DNA from: Prillingera fragicola
Lineage: Eukaryota > Basidiomycota > Tremellomycetes > Trichosporonales > Trichosporonaceae
DNA: 64,000 bases
Direction: 5' to 3'
Assembly (NCBI GenBank): GCA_002335605.1
Contig: BEDY01000001.1
Location: 1,054,001-1,118,000, forward strand
Shown: positions 1-10,624 of the stretch, one piece after another
Layout of the letters: each line of letters starts with the position of its first letter
How positions within the stretch are numbered: the first letter of the stretch is position 1
Translations under genes and position numbers: made by a program
The notes under the pieces: generated by a model
What the model was told of the DNA's origin: nothing
Databases searched by the model: none
The model's input: only the letters and a program-made list of their open reading frames with translations

Positions 1-199
1 TTCAACTCTCGGTGCTCATCGCTTCCCCCCGTGTCTGCGCAACCTTTTGAGGCCTTTTTCTGCCCTCTACCCACCCGGCCCCTCGCCAGAGCCACCAAAG
101 CCGTCGTCCCTCGACAGTAAAAGACGTGTGTACGACCACACGGACATCAACACTCCCCCAACCGGCTAATCTTGCTTTTCTGGAGCAACGCCAGTTGAC

Positions 200-2183
200 A
201 TGGTCTCTACCACCCTCCTCGCGGCGCTGCCGCTCGCGGCCGTCGCCAATGCTGCCATCATTGAGCACTGGTGGAACATTTCGTACGCCATGGCCAACCC
301 CGACGGTCTCTTTGAGCGCCGTGTTATTGGTGTCAACGGCACCTGGCCGTGAGTTTTTTTTGCCTGCCGACTGGCTGGGGATCTCTGTGCTCGCTTGAAG
401 CTTATACCTGTTCAGTCCTCCCGCCCTTGTTGCCACCCAGGGTGACAAGCACATCATCCACGCTTACAACGGTCTCGGCGATGAGAAGACCCCCACTGCT
501 CTCCACGCGCACGGCATGTTCTTCAACGGCTCGGCATACTTTGACGGAGCTGTTGGTGTGACCCAGTGCGGTATCCCTAGCGGCCAGACCCTCGACTACG
601 AGATCGACACCTCGGGTAACCAAGGTACCTACTGGATTCACGGTCACTTCAGCGGCCAGTACGTCGACGGTCTCCGTGCCCCCAGCATTATCCACCCCGC
701 TGCCGACAAGAAGCGTACCGACAACGTTACCTGGGATGATGAGATGACCCTTATTGTTGGCGACTGGTACCACCGCCAGCACAACGACATGCTTGAGAAC
801 GACTTCCTTCACTGGTCTAACCCCACCGGTGCCGAGCCCGTTCCTGAGTCTGCTCTTATCTACCTCATGGACCGCGACGGCAAGTACCTCCACTCCAACG
901 AGGACCTTTCGAAGGGTGTCGGCACCAACGATGATGCCACTCTGCCCTTTGAGGCTGGCAAGACCTACCGTCTCCGTATTGTGAACATGGCTGCGCTTTC
1001 CATGTTCTACATTGCCCTCGACCAGCACGACATGTACGTCATCGAGACCGACGGTGTCGAGTGCGAGCCCCTCCTCATGTCCCACGTCACCATCTCGGCC
1101 GCTCAGCGTTACTCGGTCCTCGTCAAGGCTAAAAACGAGACCAACAAGAACTACGCCATGATGGTCATTCAGTCGGTCGACATGTACGACGCCGTTCCCG
1201 AGGAGCTCATCCTCAACAACACTGTCCAGATTGTTTACAACGAGGCCAACGAGAAGGCTGAGGAGGTCGAGTACGTTGCCATCCCCATGATCAACGACAC
1301 CGACTTCAAGCCCGTCTTCCACGTTCCCTCGGCTACCCCCGACGTCGAGTTCACCATGCACGCGTTCTTCGACACCTTCAACGACGGAACCAACCGTGCT
1401 TCGTTCACCCTCGACGAGGGCTTCCAGAACTCGACCTACTCGTCGCCTGTTGTTCCCTCGATCTTCACCGCCATGAGCATGGGCAAGCAGGACGTTTTCC
1501 TCACCGACATCTACGGCCACCAGACCAACGCCGTCTCCTACAAGCACGGCGACATGGTCCAGCTTACCGTCTTCAACTGGGATGCTGGATTCCACCCCTT
1601 CCATCTCCACGGTCACGAGTTCATGGTTATCACCAAGTCGTTTGACGTCACGTCGGACGACCTTGTCGTCAACCCCACTCTCATCGACATCCAGGACAAC
1701 CCCGCTCGTCGCGACACGATCACCATTCCCCCCGGTGGCAACGTCGTCCTCCGCTGGCGCGCCGACAACCCCGGTGTCTGGTTCTTCCACTGCCACATTG
1801 ACTGGCATCTGTCGTCGGGTCTCGCTGCCGTCTTCGTTGAGGCTCCCGATGCCATGCAGGAGAAGCTCCAGATCCCCCAGCAGCTGTACGACCACTGCAA
1901 GATCCTCAACACACCCACCACCGGTAACGTTGTCGGTCTCAACTCGACCACCAACTTCAAGGGCCAGCCTTGGGGACCCTTCCACGTCGTCATGGACTGG
2001 ACCCCCAAGGCCATCGGCGCCATGGCCGGCTGTATCCTTACCTTCCTCGCCGGTGTCATTGCCGTCGTTTGGTACGGTCACGGCGAGCTTGACGAGGAGG
2101 AGCTCGAGGAGGAGGTCCGTCTCTCCGTCGAGGCAAAGCAGAACAAGGTCCCCCTTTGGAAGAAGGTTACCGGCCGTTCGTAA
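200..2183 (+). CDS. FET3: Fet3-type multicopper ferroxidase, membrane anchored
   Basis: Two exons (200-348, 416-2183) encode 638 residues. The protein starts with a signal peptide (about residues 1-18) and carries all four copper-binding blocks of multicopper oxidases: HAHGMF, WIHGHF, HPFHLHGHEF and the terminal HCHIDWHL. The block NPTGAEP has the glutamate (about E190) that in yeast Fet3p helps make the enzyme specific for ferrous iron. A single membrane helix near residues 581-604 is followed by a short acidic, cytosolic-looking tail, as in Fet3p. The expected role is oxidation of Fe(II) to Fe(III) at the cell surface for uptake by an Ftr1 permease. No FTR1 gene lies in the window, although FET3 and FTR1 are often neighbours in fungi; one could lie upstream of base 1. 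The start ATG opens the signal peptide directly. A laccase is the main alternative, but the membrane anchor and the glutamate favour ferroxidase. Confidence 0.93.
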
Positions 2184-2448
2184 ATTATATCTAATATGTT
2201 GAGAGCCTAATAGAGAGTGGTGATGCAAGGGCATTTAGTTAGCGAGTATTGAGCACACGAGCACAAAAACAGAAATGACTATAACGGTTGGCGGATAGAA
2301 CTGACGGTCAGTGGATGGCGGCCTCGGAGCCAGCCTCAAGGGCGCGGTCGCAGGAAGGCGACTGTCCTAAGCAGCTCCACGAACACAGATGCAGTATGTG
2401 AATCAGTTCTTAATCATGTCGTCAAATAGCGTGGTTGGCTCTAAGGCT

Positions 2449-3513
2449 CTACTTGAGGAACTTGGAGGCAAGGCTCATGAGCTGGCCAACGCCACCGCTG
2501 CTGGTAGCGCCCGAGGTGCCACCGCCGAGAGCCTGGAATGTCAGCCGCTGCCCTCGCTCCAGCCCCAACATCAATAGCACTCACGCCCGAGATCTGGTTC
2601 TGGATCATGAGCTTCATCATGGTCTCGCCGGCCGAGTTGAGGACGTCCTGCTTGTCGCCGTCCTTGGCACCGCCCGACTTGTCAAAGAGCTTGGCAGCCT
2701 CCGAGAGGGCCATGCCAATGAGCTTGGAGATGAGGCTGCCACCGCCGGCGGCCTGGGTTCCCTGCTGCTGGCCGCCCGAGCCGCCCATCTGCGAGGCGAA
2801 GGCCTTGAAGGCCTGAATGGCCGCGGCCGAGCCCATGGCCGAGGCGCCGAGCTGCGAAGCGTTGCCCTGCTTGTAGGCAATGTCGTGGTCCTCCTGGACC
2901 TTCTGCTCGTCAATCGAGGCAGTGGGCTTGGCAACACCCTGGACAGCGGAGAGTGCAGTCGCGAGCAGACCAGAGCTCTGGAGCTCGTTGGCGTTGCCGT
3001 GCTGCTGGCTCATGCCCGAGAGGATCGAGCCGAGGTCAACTGTCGAGACGTCAGCTACAGCTCATCCGAGGAAAGGAGATGGGGCTCAGTATGTGCGCCA
3101 CCCAATGAACTTACAGCCGCCGGCCTGCTGGGGCTGGAATCCCTGCGACTGCTGCTGCTGGCCACCAAATGACTGCTGGTTGCTCTGCTGCTGGCCGCCA
3201 AACGACTGCGACTGGCCGCCCTGCTGGCCACCGAAGGACTGCTCATTGCCCTGCTGCTGGCCACCAAACGACTGCTGCTGCTGACCGCCGAACGACTGAC
3301 CGCCCTGCTGCTGCTGGCCGCCAAATGACTGCTCGCCCGGCTGCTGCTGGCCGAATGACGACTGGTTCTGCTGCTGCTGGCCCTGCTGCTGGCCCTGCTG
3401 GCCTTGCTGGCCCTGCTGGCTGACTGTGAGTGTCAGAATGCCCAATAGCTATCCTAGATGCACGTACACTGCTGCTTGAGCTGGTTCTGGGCAAAGTTGA
3501 GAAGGCCGTCCAT
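2449..3513 (-). CDS. DUF7721 (beta-flanking-like) protein with Q/G-rich repeat
   Basis: Four exons on the minus strand (3513-3468, 3423-3115, 3039-2585, 2532-2449) give 297 residues. The opening MDGLLNFAQNQLKQQ and the C-terminal helical part, with blocks such as DEQKVQEDHDIAYKQG, SAAAIQAFKAF and a final LMSLASKFLK, match the fungal family annotated as beta-flanking protein / DUF7721, whose function is unknown. Exon 2 is almost wholly a low-complexity insert built from a repeated SFGGQQ unit (six copies, plus one SFGQQQ). The last intron (2533-2584) must be removed to reach the conserved C-terminus; reading through it gives an unrelated tail. No signal peptide or membrane helix is visible. 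It is convergent with the ferroxidase gene and divergent from the peroxidase gene. Confidence 0.85.
3115..3423 (-). repeat. Q/G-rich SFGGQQ repeat exon
   Basis: The second exon of the DUF7721 gene encodes about 103 residues made of Gln, Gly, Ser and Phe, with SFGGQQ repeated six times and one SFGQQQ variant, preceded by a run of GQQ units. The DNA is a degenerate tandem array of CAG-rich codons (CTG on the plus strand). The composition resembles prion-like, phase-separating segments. Confidence 0.9.
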
Positions 3514-5361
3514 TGTATGAGATAGTGGGTGGTTGGAGGGAAGGTAGCTGCGAGAAGCGAGATGAACAGTGTCGCGGGTGACGTGACGGAGCGTGTGAGC
3601 TGGAAATAACCGTGCAGTGGCGTACTTCCTGTCAGACTGCAACAAGTACTACTTGCATCGTTCTTGCCTTCCCATGCAGGGCTGCCTGTCTTGGCCTCAA
3701 ATGCTGCCAAAGACCTGCGGAAAGACGGGCCAGACACGCTAATGTTACAGAAGGGGGAGAAGGGAAACCCTTCGTCGCGTGCCCGTCAGCCAAGAGGCGC
3801 CACGGATGCACAGTTCTCGTCATGCCAACCTCACCACCGATCGCCGCCCGCCGGCTTAATACAGCATATTCCTCGTCCCGCCCAGCGTACTCCGCAGCTA
3901 GGTGGGCGCTTGGCTGCCCTTGGCCTTCCCTCAATCCCAAATCGCTGCACCAATTAACGACATGTCTGCAGACTGGGGAACGCGGGGTCTGCAGGAAGCA
4001 CCAGGTTGAGTCCTGGTTCCTGCGTCATCGCGACATAGGCATGCATTCGGCAGGTTAGAGGTGGATTCGTCCCTACAACGTCTGTCGCTCCTGCAGCATC
4101 ATTCTCGGCCACATCTCAGCCCTTGTACCGTTGTGAAGTGAGCAATACCGAGCTCAGGTCACGTCCTGATTGCGAGCACCAAGGGGACAACTGCCTTGCC
4201 TCGCCGCTAGAAATTCTCGAACTTCCCAAGTCGTTGGGCATGCATTGAGCGACGGGGCCATGAGTGAGGTCGAACCACTGAAACGTAAAACCATCCGTCC
4301 TACCCCCAGATTACGTAAAATTGTGGTTCCAACGCCCAACCGCGTTGACATCGCTCGAAAATCTTGGAACCTAAAGCAAGCGAAAACTGTGGCCGGGGTG
4401 ACTGCGCAAACTGTGCCGGGATGACTTGGATGACTTTGCTATCCTCGAGACTGCAACATGGCCTGAGTGCGAGCTTATCAGGTGCGCGAATCTAGACTAC
4501 AAGCCTGAAGCCATAAATGCGTTCTTCATAACTGCCACTTCTCTCTCTCTCTCGTCTCCTTTCGGCTCCTCTCGGCCCTCTCGGCTCGTCCTCCATCTGT
4601 GGATCCCATTTTCGATACCCGGCACACCTAAAGCGGCCCGACAGGACCGAAGGGGCGCGGTCTGTCACCAGGTACAGCAGGAGCCGGGCGCCGCTTGCCA
4701 AGCAAGGTGAACGCGCTGCACGCGAGCTGTCAACGCTGTTGCAACGCTTTGCAGCCGAACCCCTGATCCCTGGCGACTGTGCTCGGAGAAACCGAGCCCC
4801 GACTCTTTCTGAGTGACTGTGAGGAGCAACAAAGGCATACGAGGCACAGGCGCGACGCGCTCTGACGCGCAATGCCGGTGCTCACGGGAATAGGGCTGCC
4901 CACATCGAAAGGACTATCCACCGCTTCTCCCCAGATCTGTCGGCCAGAGTTCCGGCGCATACCCTGTCAGGTCTGTCTGTTATCTGATAAATCTGATTGC
5001 TTCAAGAGCACATCGGCCGATGTGCCTCGCCCTCTCGACCTGAGATTTATGCTCTTCTGTCGGCCGTCTTGTGAGGCATGGTGAATGATAGGCTACTAGC
5101 GTCTGGGGATGACAACAGGGAAGCGGAATATAGGGAGTCTCCACACGTTCAGCGGCCCCTGTCGATCTCGTGCCAAATTCCTGGCATGTAAGGCCGTTCT
5201 TTTTGCAGTACTCCGCCACCTTGGCTGACGCTTGGCAAGGGCGAGACGCGACTGCGACAGCAGTCACTTTTTCGTCAAGATGCGCGGGTGTGTATAAGGC
5301 GGAGCGCGAAGGAAGACTCTGAACAGACCTGCTATTCCCCTGCACTCGCCCAGAACTCACT
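3514..5361. other. Intergenic, divergent promoter region
   Basis: This 1.8-kb stretch separates the divergent DUF7721 and peroxidase genes. Short open frames exist on both strands, but none shows a recognisable protein or a consistent exon chain. A CT-rich tract (about 4540-4600) stands out. The last 100 bases before the peroxidase ATG include a TATA-like GTGTATAAGG near 5289-5298. No RNA gene is seen. Confidence 0.6.
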
Positions 5362-7510
5362 ATGCGTCTGAGTCTCCTTCTGCTGGCCCTGGTTGGGCTT
5401 GTGCAGACCAATGCGCGTGATCAGTCTGGTGAGGCCATGGCTCGCCGCATGATGGTCGACAGCCGTTTCGTTGGTATCGTCTCGTGAGTGAAGGTTGATT
5501 TGCAACCTCACATTCGCTAAAAGTCTACAGCGCATGCAGCACTGGTGGTACCAACCGTAACAACGCTGCGGAGTGGCTGCGTGTTGCGTTCCACGACTCG
5601 ACATCTCACAACGCTGCTGCCGGTACCGGTGGCCTGGACGCGTCGATCCAGTTCGAGACCGAGTAGTGAGTGTGCAGTGCCACAGGGCCATTGTGGCGCT
5701 AACCAGCCCAGCGGAGAGAACGGTGGTATCGCTTTCTCATCCACCATCACCCAGTACAAGTTCTACCGCCAGCAGAGCGTAAGCCTTGCGGATGTTATTG
5801 TGAGGCTACCAGGCAGAGCGCGGAAACATAACTGACTTGACAGGCTCTTGGTGCCATTGCTGCTGTCGGCGTAAGTCTAACAAACCACTCACTGAAAACC
5901 CCTGCTCACATAGCAGGCTTGTGGCGGCCCCATGCTCCCGTTCTACATTGGTCGCCAGGATGCCCTCAGTGAGGCTGGCGAGGGCTTTGTTCCCAAGCCC
6001 GAGCAGTCGACCGAGTCGCACATCCAGAAGTTTGGTCGCATGGGTTTCTCGCCCGAAGAGATGATCTCACTTGTTGCCTGTGGCCACACTCTTGGAGGTG
6101 TCCACGCCTCTGTCAACCCCACTATCACCGGCGACGCTTACCATGGCTTTGACGACACGTCGGCTCGCAATGCTAACGCGAGCTTTGACAACCACGTTGC
6201 CGTTGGTTACATTCAGGACACTCGCCAGAACCCCCTCGCTCAGCCCTACGACGCGTCGTTCCCCGAGCGCAGCAGTGACACTCGCGTCTACTCGATCGAC
6301 AACAACGCTACCATGACCAAGTACGCTGCCTCACAGGACGCTTTCATTGATGGCTGCAACACTGTCCTCTCCAAGATGCTCAACTCTGCCGTTCCTGCTT
6401 CCGTCTCCCTCAAGGGTCCCCTCACGCCGTTCCCCCTCTCGGCCACGTTCCGCCTCAACATGCAAAACGGCGCGCTCACCCTTTCGATCGGATCGGCTCG
6501 TCTGTACAACATGGTCGGACAGTGGAAGTCGTTTGAGATTGGCTACAACAACCGTGACGGTACCCCCGGAACCGATTCGAGCATCATCAGGGAGCAGGCC
6601 GTCACCACCATGACGGTTGGCAAGCCCATCGAGGTCCGTGGCTTCAACTCGTTCACGTCATTCCCTCCTTCCACCGGGTGAGTCTGGGCCTTTCACTGCT
6701 TGCTTGCATTATTGACATCCTTAGCGTTGGGGCTATCACGATCAAGGTTACCATGAACGACGGCTCCGTCTTCTCGAACGGTGATGGCGAGGAGATCATT
6801 CCCATTGACGACTCGATCCTGATTGTAAGTGTAATGTGTCATATCGCAAACTTACACCCACAGGACCTCGGACAGACTCTCTCGTGCCGCTACTCTGGAG
6901 AGGCCAACAACAATGCCAACGGCCTAAACGTGACTATGGCCGTTCGTGCCCCTTACAACGCCGCCGACCGCGTGGACCTCATCTACATTATTCCCGGTGG
7001 CGAAAAGCGCCTCATTCGCGCCAACTTCCGTGCCGCCCGTGACGAGTACTACAACGTGCGTCTCCCGTCTCGTGTGCAGCCACTGACTATGCCCAGTACT
7101 ACAACGTCTTCATCTCCGACACTGACGCCCTCGGCATCACGCACCTCGGCGCCCAGGTGACCCGCGCCGACGGCACCGTGTCGAAGGACACTCGCGACGA
7201 CATTTTCTACATCCTGTCGACCCAAAACTTCCGCGCCTGCGTGGCCGGCGCCGAGGTGCCCACCCCCAACCCTGTGCCTTCGACTGTTCTCTCGCGCCGT
7301 CGCAGCAACGACCGCAAGCGCCTCGCTTCGCGTGCTTGTCCCTCGGGCTTTAGCACTTGTGGCGAACGCTGTGTCGACACTTCCAAGGACATTGAGCACT
7401 GTGGCGGATGCTCGGACGCTGGGGGTGTTGACTGCACTGCCCTTAGTGACGGCGGCGTGCAGTGCATCCAGGGCAAGTGTGTTATCACTCAGGAGGAGTA
7501 CGGATATTAG
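5362..7510 (+). CDS. Secreted heme peroxidase with C-terminal CPL1-like cysteine domain
   Basis: Eight exons (5362-5483, 5531-5665, 5712-5799, 5844-5870, 5917-6677, 6725-6824, 6864-7055, 7097-7510) give 612 residues. A signal peptide (MRLSLLLLALVGLVQTNA) leads into a plant-type peroxidase fold. The distal motif RVAFHD has Arg58 and His62, GTGGLDASI follows, then SLADVI, YIGRQDA, and the proximal haem ligand in SLVACGHTLGG (His180). The part after the peroxidase core (about 230-475) resembles the accessory region of fungal peroxidases that often carry WSC domains. The last 57 residues, from CPSGFSTCGERC to GKCVI, form an eight-Cys module like that of Cryptococcus CPL1. Expected activity is oxidation of phenolic or other substrates with H2O2 outside the cell. 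The 27-nt exon 4 is needed to keep frame. The boundary of exon 3 is the least certain. Confidence 0.85.
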
Positions 7511-8706
7511 ATGTGTAGAGTGGAAGCTGTTTCATACTCTGATACCTCTTCTATGGACTTTGTTGGGCTAGGGCCGTACACTTGCGAACTGTTTGCTGAA
7601 CCAGCCCTTGGCCTGGCTTAGATCTCGCACCCCTCTGGGCCGGGTCCTGTACTTTCATGCGCGCAAGAACCTGGTCGTTGCCCGTTGGAAGAAGCAACAG
7701 AGGAGCTTCGATGCACTCGCCAAGTCCGCCGGCCGCCACACTTGCGTGATGTACGGTCTGGGGACGCTCGCACCTCTCAGTGTCACGCGACGCGTTCATC
7801 TTGTGCTGAACAGACAGCCGAATGTGCATAGGCGCGACTCAACATTGCACCGAAAGTGCCACGCGTCGGGTTGCCAACCCGCAAGCCGAAGCGTGCACCT
7901 CAGGTCTGATCTTGCAGGGTACATTGCACCCCACCCGCCACTGCGCGCGCGTCGTGTTCCACCTGGAGCAAGCACGCACCGCCGTCGAGTGCCATAGCTC
8001 ATTGCTCAGATCGCTTCCAATTAGCGGCATTACGGCGTTTTAATTAAAGGATAAGGCCAGCGGTTGTACAGTGAGAAATGTCACGTGATTTTGCCACTAA
8101 AGGTTTGGGTGAGGTGGACAGCAGTGCCTGAGCCACTGACCAGGCCCTTGGCTCTGCCCCAGCCTGTCCGCCTGGCAGGAAAAACAAGCGTGTCCCATCG
8201 GATGAGACCTAGGATCCAGCCGCAGCCACCAGCCAACTGCTCTAGCAGTCAAACCATCATTGCTGTTGCCGCCAACAAGCCTGTACTCTGCTTCCCAATT
8301 CTCTGGTTCCCTCTCCCCCCTCTCTACCACCCATCTTGTCACGCTTTTCCATTAACCCCTCTCCTCTCCACATACAGTTCTCGTTTCACCCCCCCACACC
8401 TCTCTCTAATACTCGAATTCTTCACTAGGTGGTTTCCCTCACGGTTCGCTTCCAGGTGCGACCAACCCAACAAAGCGCCCCCTCAGGGCCCCAACCACCC
8501 GTACCCAACACAACACCAACCTTGCTCCTGAAGCACACGTCCAAGTTGTCTGTCGCTCCTCACACTTTACCTCTCTACACCTCTCGACGCGCGGTCATTT
8601 ACTACTGCTAGCTAGCTGGTCACTCCCCCCACCAAGCTTAACCGCCACCTCCGTCGAGAAACCTCACCTCCACCACCTTGCGCTCTCGTTGGACACTTCT
8701 GTCGTC
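7511..8706. other. Intergenic, promoter and probable long 5' leader of cyclin gene
   Basis: No protein gene is supported in these 1.2 kb. The 360 bases before the cyclin ATG are strongly pyrimidine-rich on the plus strand, as in many fungal promoters and 5' leaders. A TCACGTGA palindrome lies at 8081-8088. Confidence 0.6.
8081..8088. promoter_or_regulatory. TCACGTGA E-box palindrome
   Basis: A perfect 8-bp palindrome containing CACGTG lies about 620 bp upstream of the cyclin B ATG. CACGTG is the known site class of fungal bHLH regulators such as Cbf1 and Pho4. Binding here is inference only; one such site per several kilobases is expected by chance. Confidence 0.25.
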
Positions 8707-10624
8707 ATGGCCAGTGGCATTCCTGTGAGTTGGGCGGTCCTTGGTACACTCTACAGCATCCATCTTTCATGAACCACTCTCCGGTGCGCGTCGTTAAGCA
8801 TTGTATATGGTTCGGCGGCACGCGACTGCTTTTTGGCAGTGGCATCGCTGCTGTCCCAATGTTTGATGTGTGGGTCAAACACACCATTGTTCCGTTCAAC
8901 CACACACCCACACACACGCTTCACTGTACAATTCATTGCTAACACGCTTTCTTCTCAGACACGCCGCATAACTCGTCGTGTTGATGAGAACGCTCCTCCA
9001 GGCGCAACGATATCAACTCGCTCTCGCACCGCCGTGTCATCGACCACCGCCTCCGGTGCCAGTACGTCAATTCCCGTCATGCGCCGCACCAACTCGACTT
9101 TGACCGGCACTTCGTCTCGTACAGCGAGTGAGAACAAGCCACCAGCAGGCGTTGCGTCTACCGCACTCAAGGCCACCAAACGTCGCGCCGCTCTCGGCGA
9201 GCTTCCTGTGGCCGCCGACAAGGAGAACCCGGCCAAAGGCGACACGGCGCTCAAGCACAAGGCTTCTGCGGGTGTGGAGCGCCGTCCCCTGACGTCCACG
9301 ACCCAGCCCCAGCAACCTGTCCGTCGCACCACTCGTGCCGCTGCCGGCACAGGTCTCGAGGACAAGACAACGGCCGTCAAGCGTAAGGCCGGCCCCAGTG
9401 TGGCAACACGCCGCCCTGCTGTGTCGCGTGCTGGCTCGACGACATCACTCACATCGACATCCACTTCTACTTCTGCCTCTACTCTCCGGGCTACTCGTCA
9501 GCTCAAGCCGACCGCCTCCTTGCCAGAGGCAGGGCCCGTTCCCAAGCGTTTGCGCCCATCGTCAACACCAGAGCCTGAGGACGTGCTTGGTGATGCGCAG
9601 TACGACGAGGACAACGCGTCTGTTGTGCTTGAAAACTTTATTCGCGCTCCTCAGCACCGTGCCAAGGACTATGGATGGACCGACCTCGACGCCGAGGATG
9701 ACGGTGACCCTACAATGGTCAGCGAGTACGTTGTTGACGCCTTCAAGTACATGATGGAGATTGAGGTGAGTTTTCGTAGCTTTTCCAGTCGTGGCAGAGC
9801 TAACGTTCTAGAAATCATCTATGCCGGACCCCGAGTATATGGAGAAGCAGTCCGAGCTGCAGTGGAAGATGCGCGCGATTCTCAACGACTGGATCATCGA
9901 GGTGCACTCCAAGTTCCGCCTGCTGCCCGAGACTCTCCTCATAGCCACCAACCTCATCGACCGCTTTCTCTCTGAGCGCATGGTGTCGTTGATCAAGTTT
10001 CAGCTTGTTGGCTTGACAGCACTTTTTGTCGCTGCCAAGTACGAGGAGGTCATCTGCCCCTCGATCAACCACTTCCTTCACATGTCGGACGGTGGTTACA
10101 AGGTCGACGAGATTCTCCGTGCCGAGCGCTACCTTTTGGCCGCACTTTCATTCGACCTCTCCTATCCCAACCCTCTCCACTTCCTTCGCCGCGTGTCCAA
10201 GGCCGATGGCTACGACGTGCACGCCCGCACTGTGGCCAAGTTCTTCATTGAGATTAGCTGCATCGACCACCGCCTCCTTCCCTTCCCCCCATCCATGCTC
10301 GCTGCCGCGGCAATGTGGCTCGCACGTCTGTGCCTGGACCGCGGACCATGGCACGCAAACATGGTTCACTACTCGGCCTACTCGCAGGAGGAGCTCCTCC
10401 CCTGCGCTCAGGTCATGCTCGACTACGTTGTTAGTCCCGACCTCGACACCAACTCGGCATTCTTCAAAAAGTACGCCGGCAAGAAGCACCTCAAGGCTTC
10501 CGTCTTTGTGCGCGACTGGGCAGTTCACCGCTGGCCAGAGTCTGCCAAGGGCGAGACTTCTGGCAATGAGCTCTCGTCCGAGTTTGGCGGTGTGACCGTT
10601 GCACCACTTCCTTGCACCCCATAG
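8707..10624 (+). CDS. B-type (mitotic) cyclin
   Basis: Three exons (8707-8724, 8959-9765, 9812-10624) give 545 residues. The first exon codes only six residues (MASGIP), followed by a 234-nt intron, long for this window; a GTGAGT donor and CTAAC branch support it. The N-terminal 250 residues are basic, disordered and carry destruction signals: an RAALGEL D-box near residue 80 and a KEN box near 94. The cyclin box starts near residue 294 with MRAILNDWIIEVH and includes the hallmark LVGLTALFVAAKYEE; the second cyclin fold ends before a short disordered tail. The protein should activate Cdk1 for G2/M entry and be destroyed by the anaphase-promoting complex. The family is certain; assignment to a particular CLB number is not attempted. 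Confidence 0.93.

Noticed and set aside
402..2234. Minus-strand open frame of 610 codons opposite the ferroxidase gene
   Set aside because: It is Val/Gly/Asp-rich and an exact shadow of the codon pattern of the plus-strand gene; the plus strand carries all copper motifs.
3115..3423. CRISPR-like direct repeats
   Set aside because: The repeats are codon-level SFGGQQ units within an exon, without spacers of constant length, in a eukaryotic gene.
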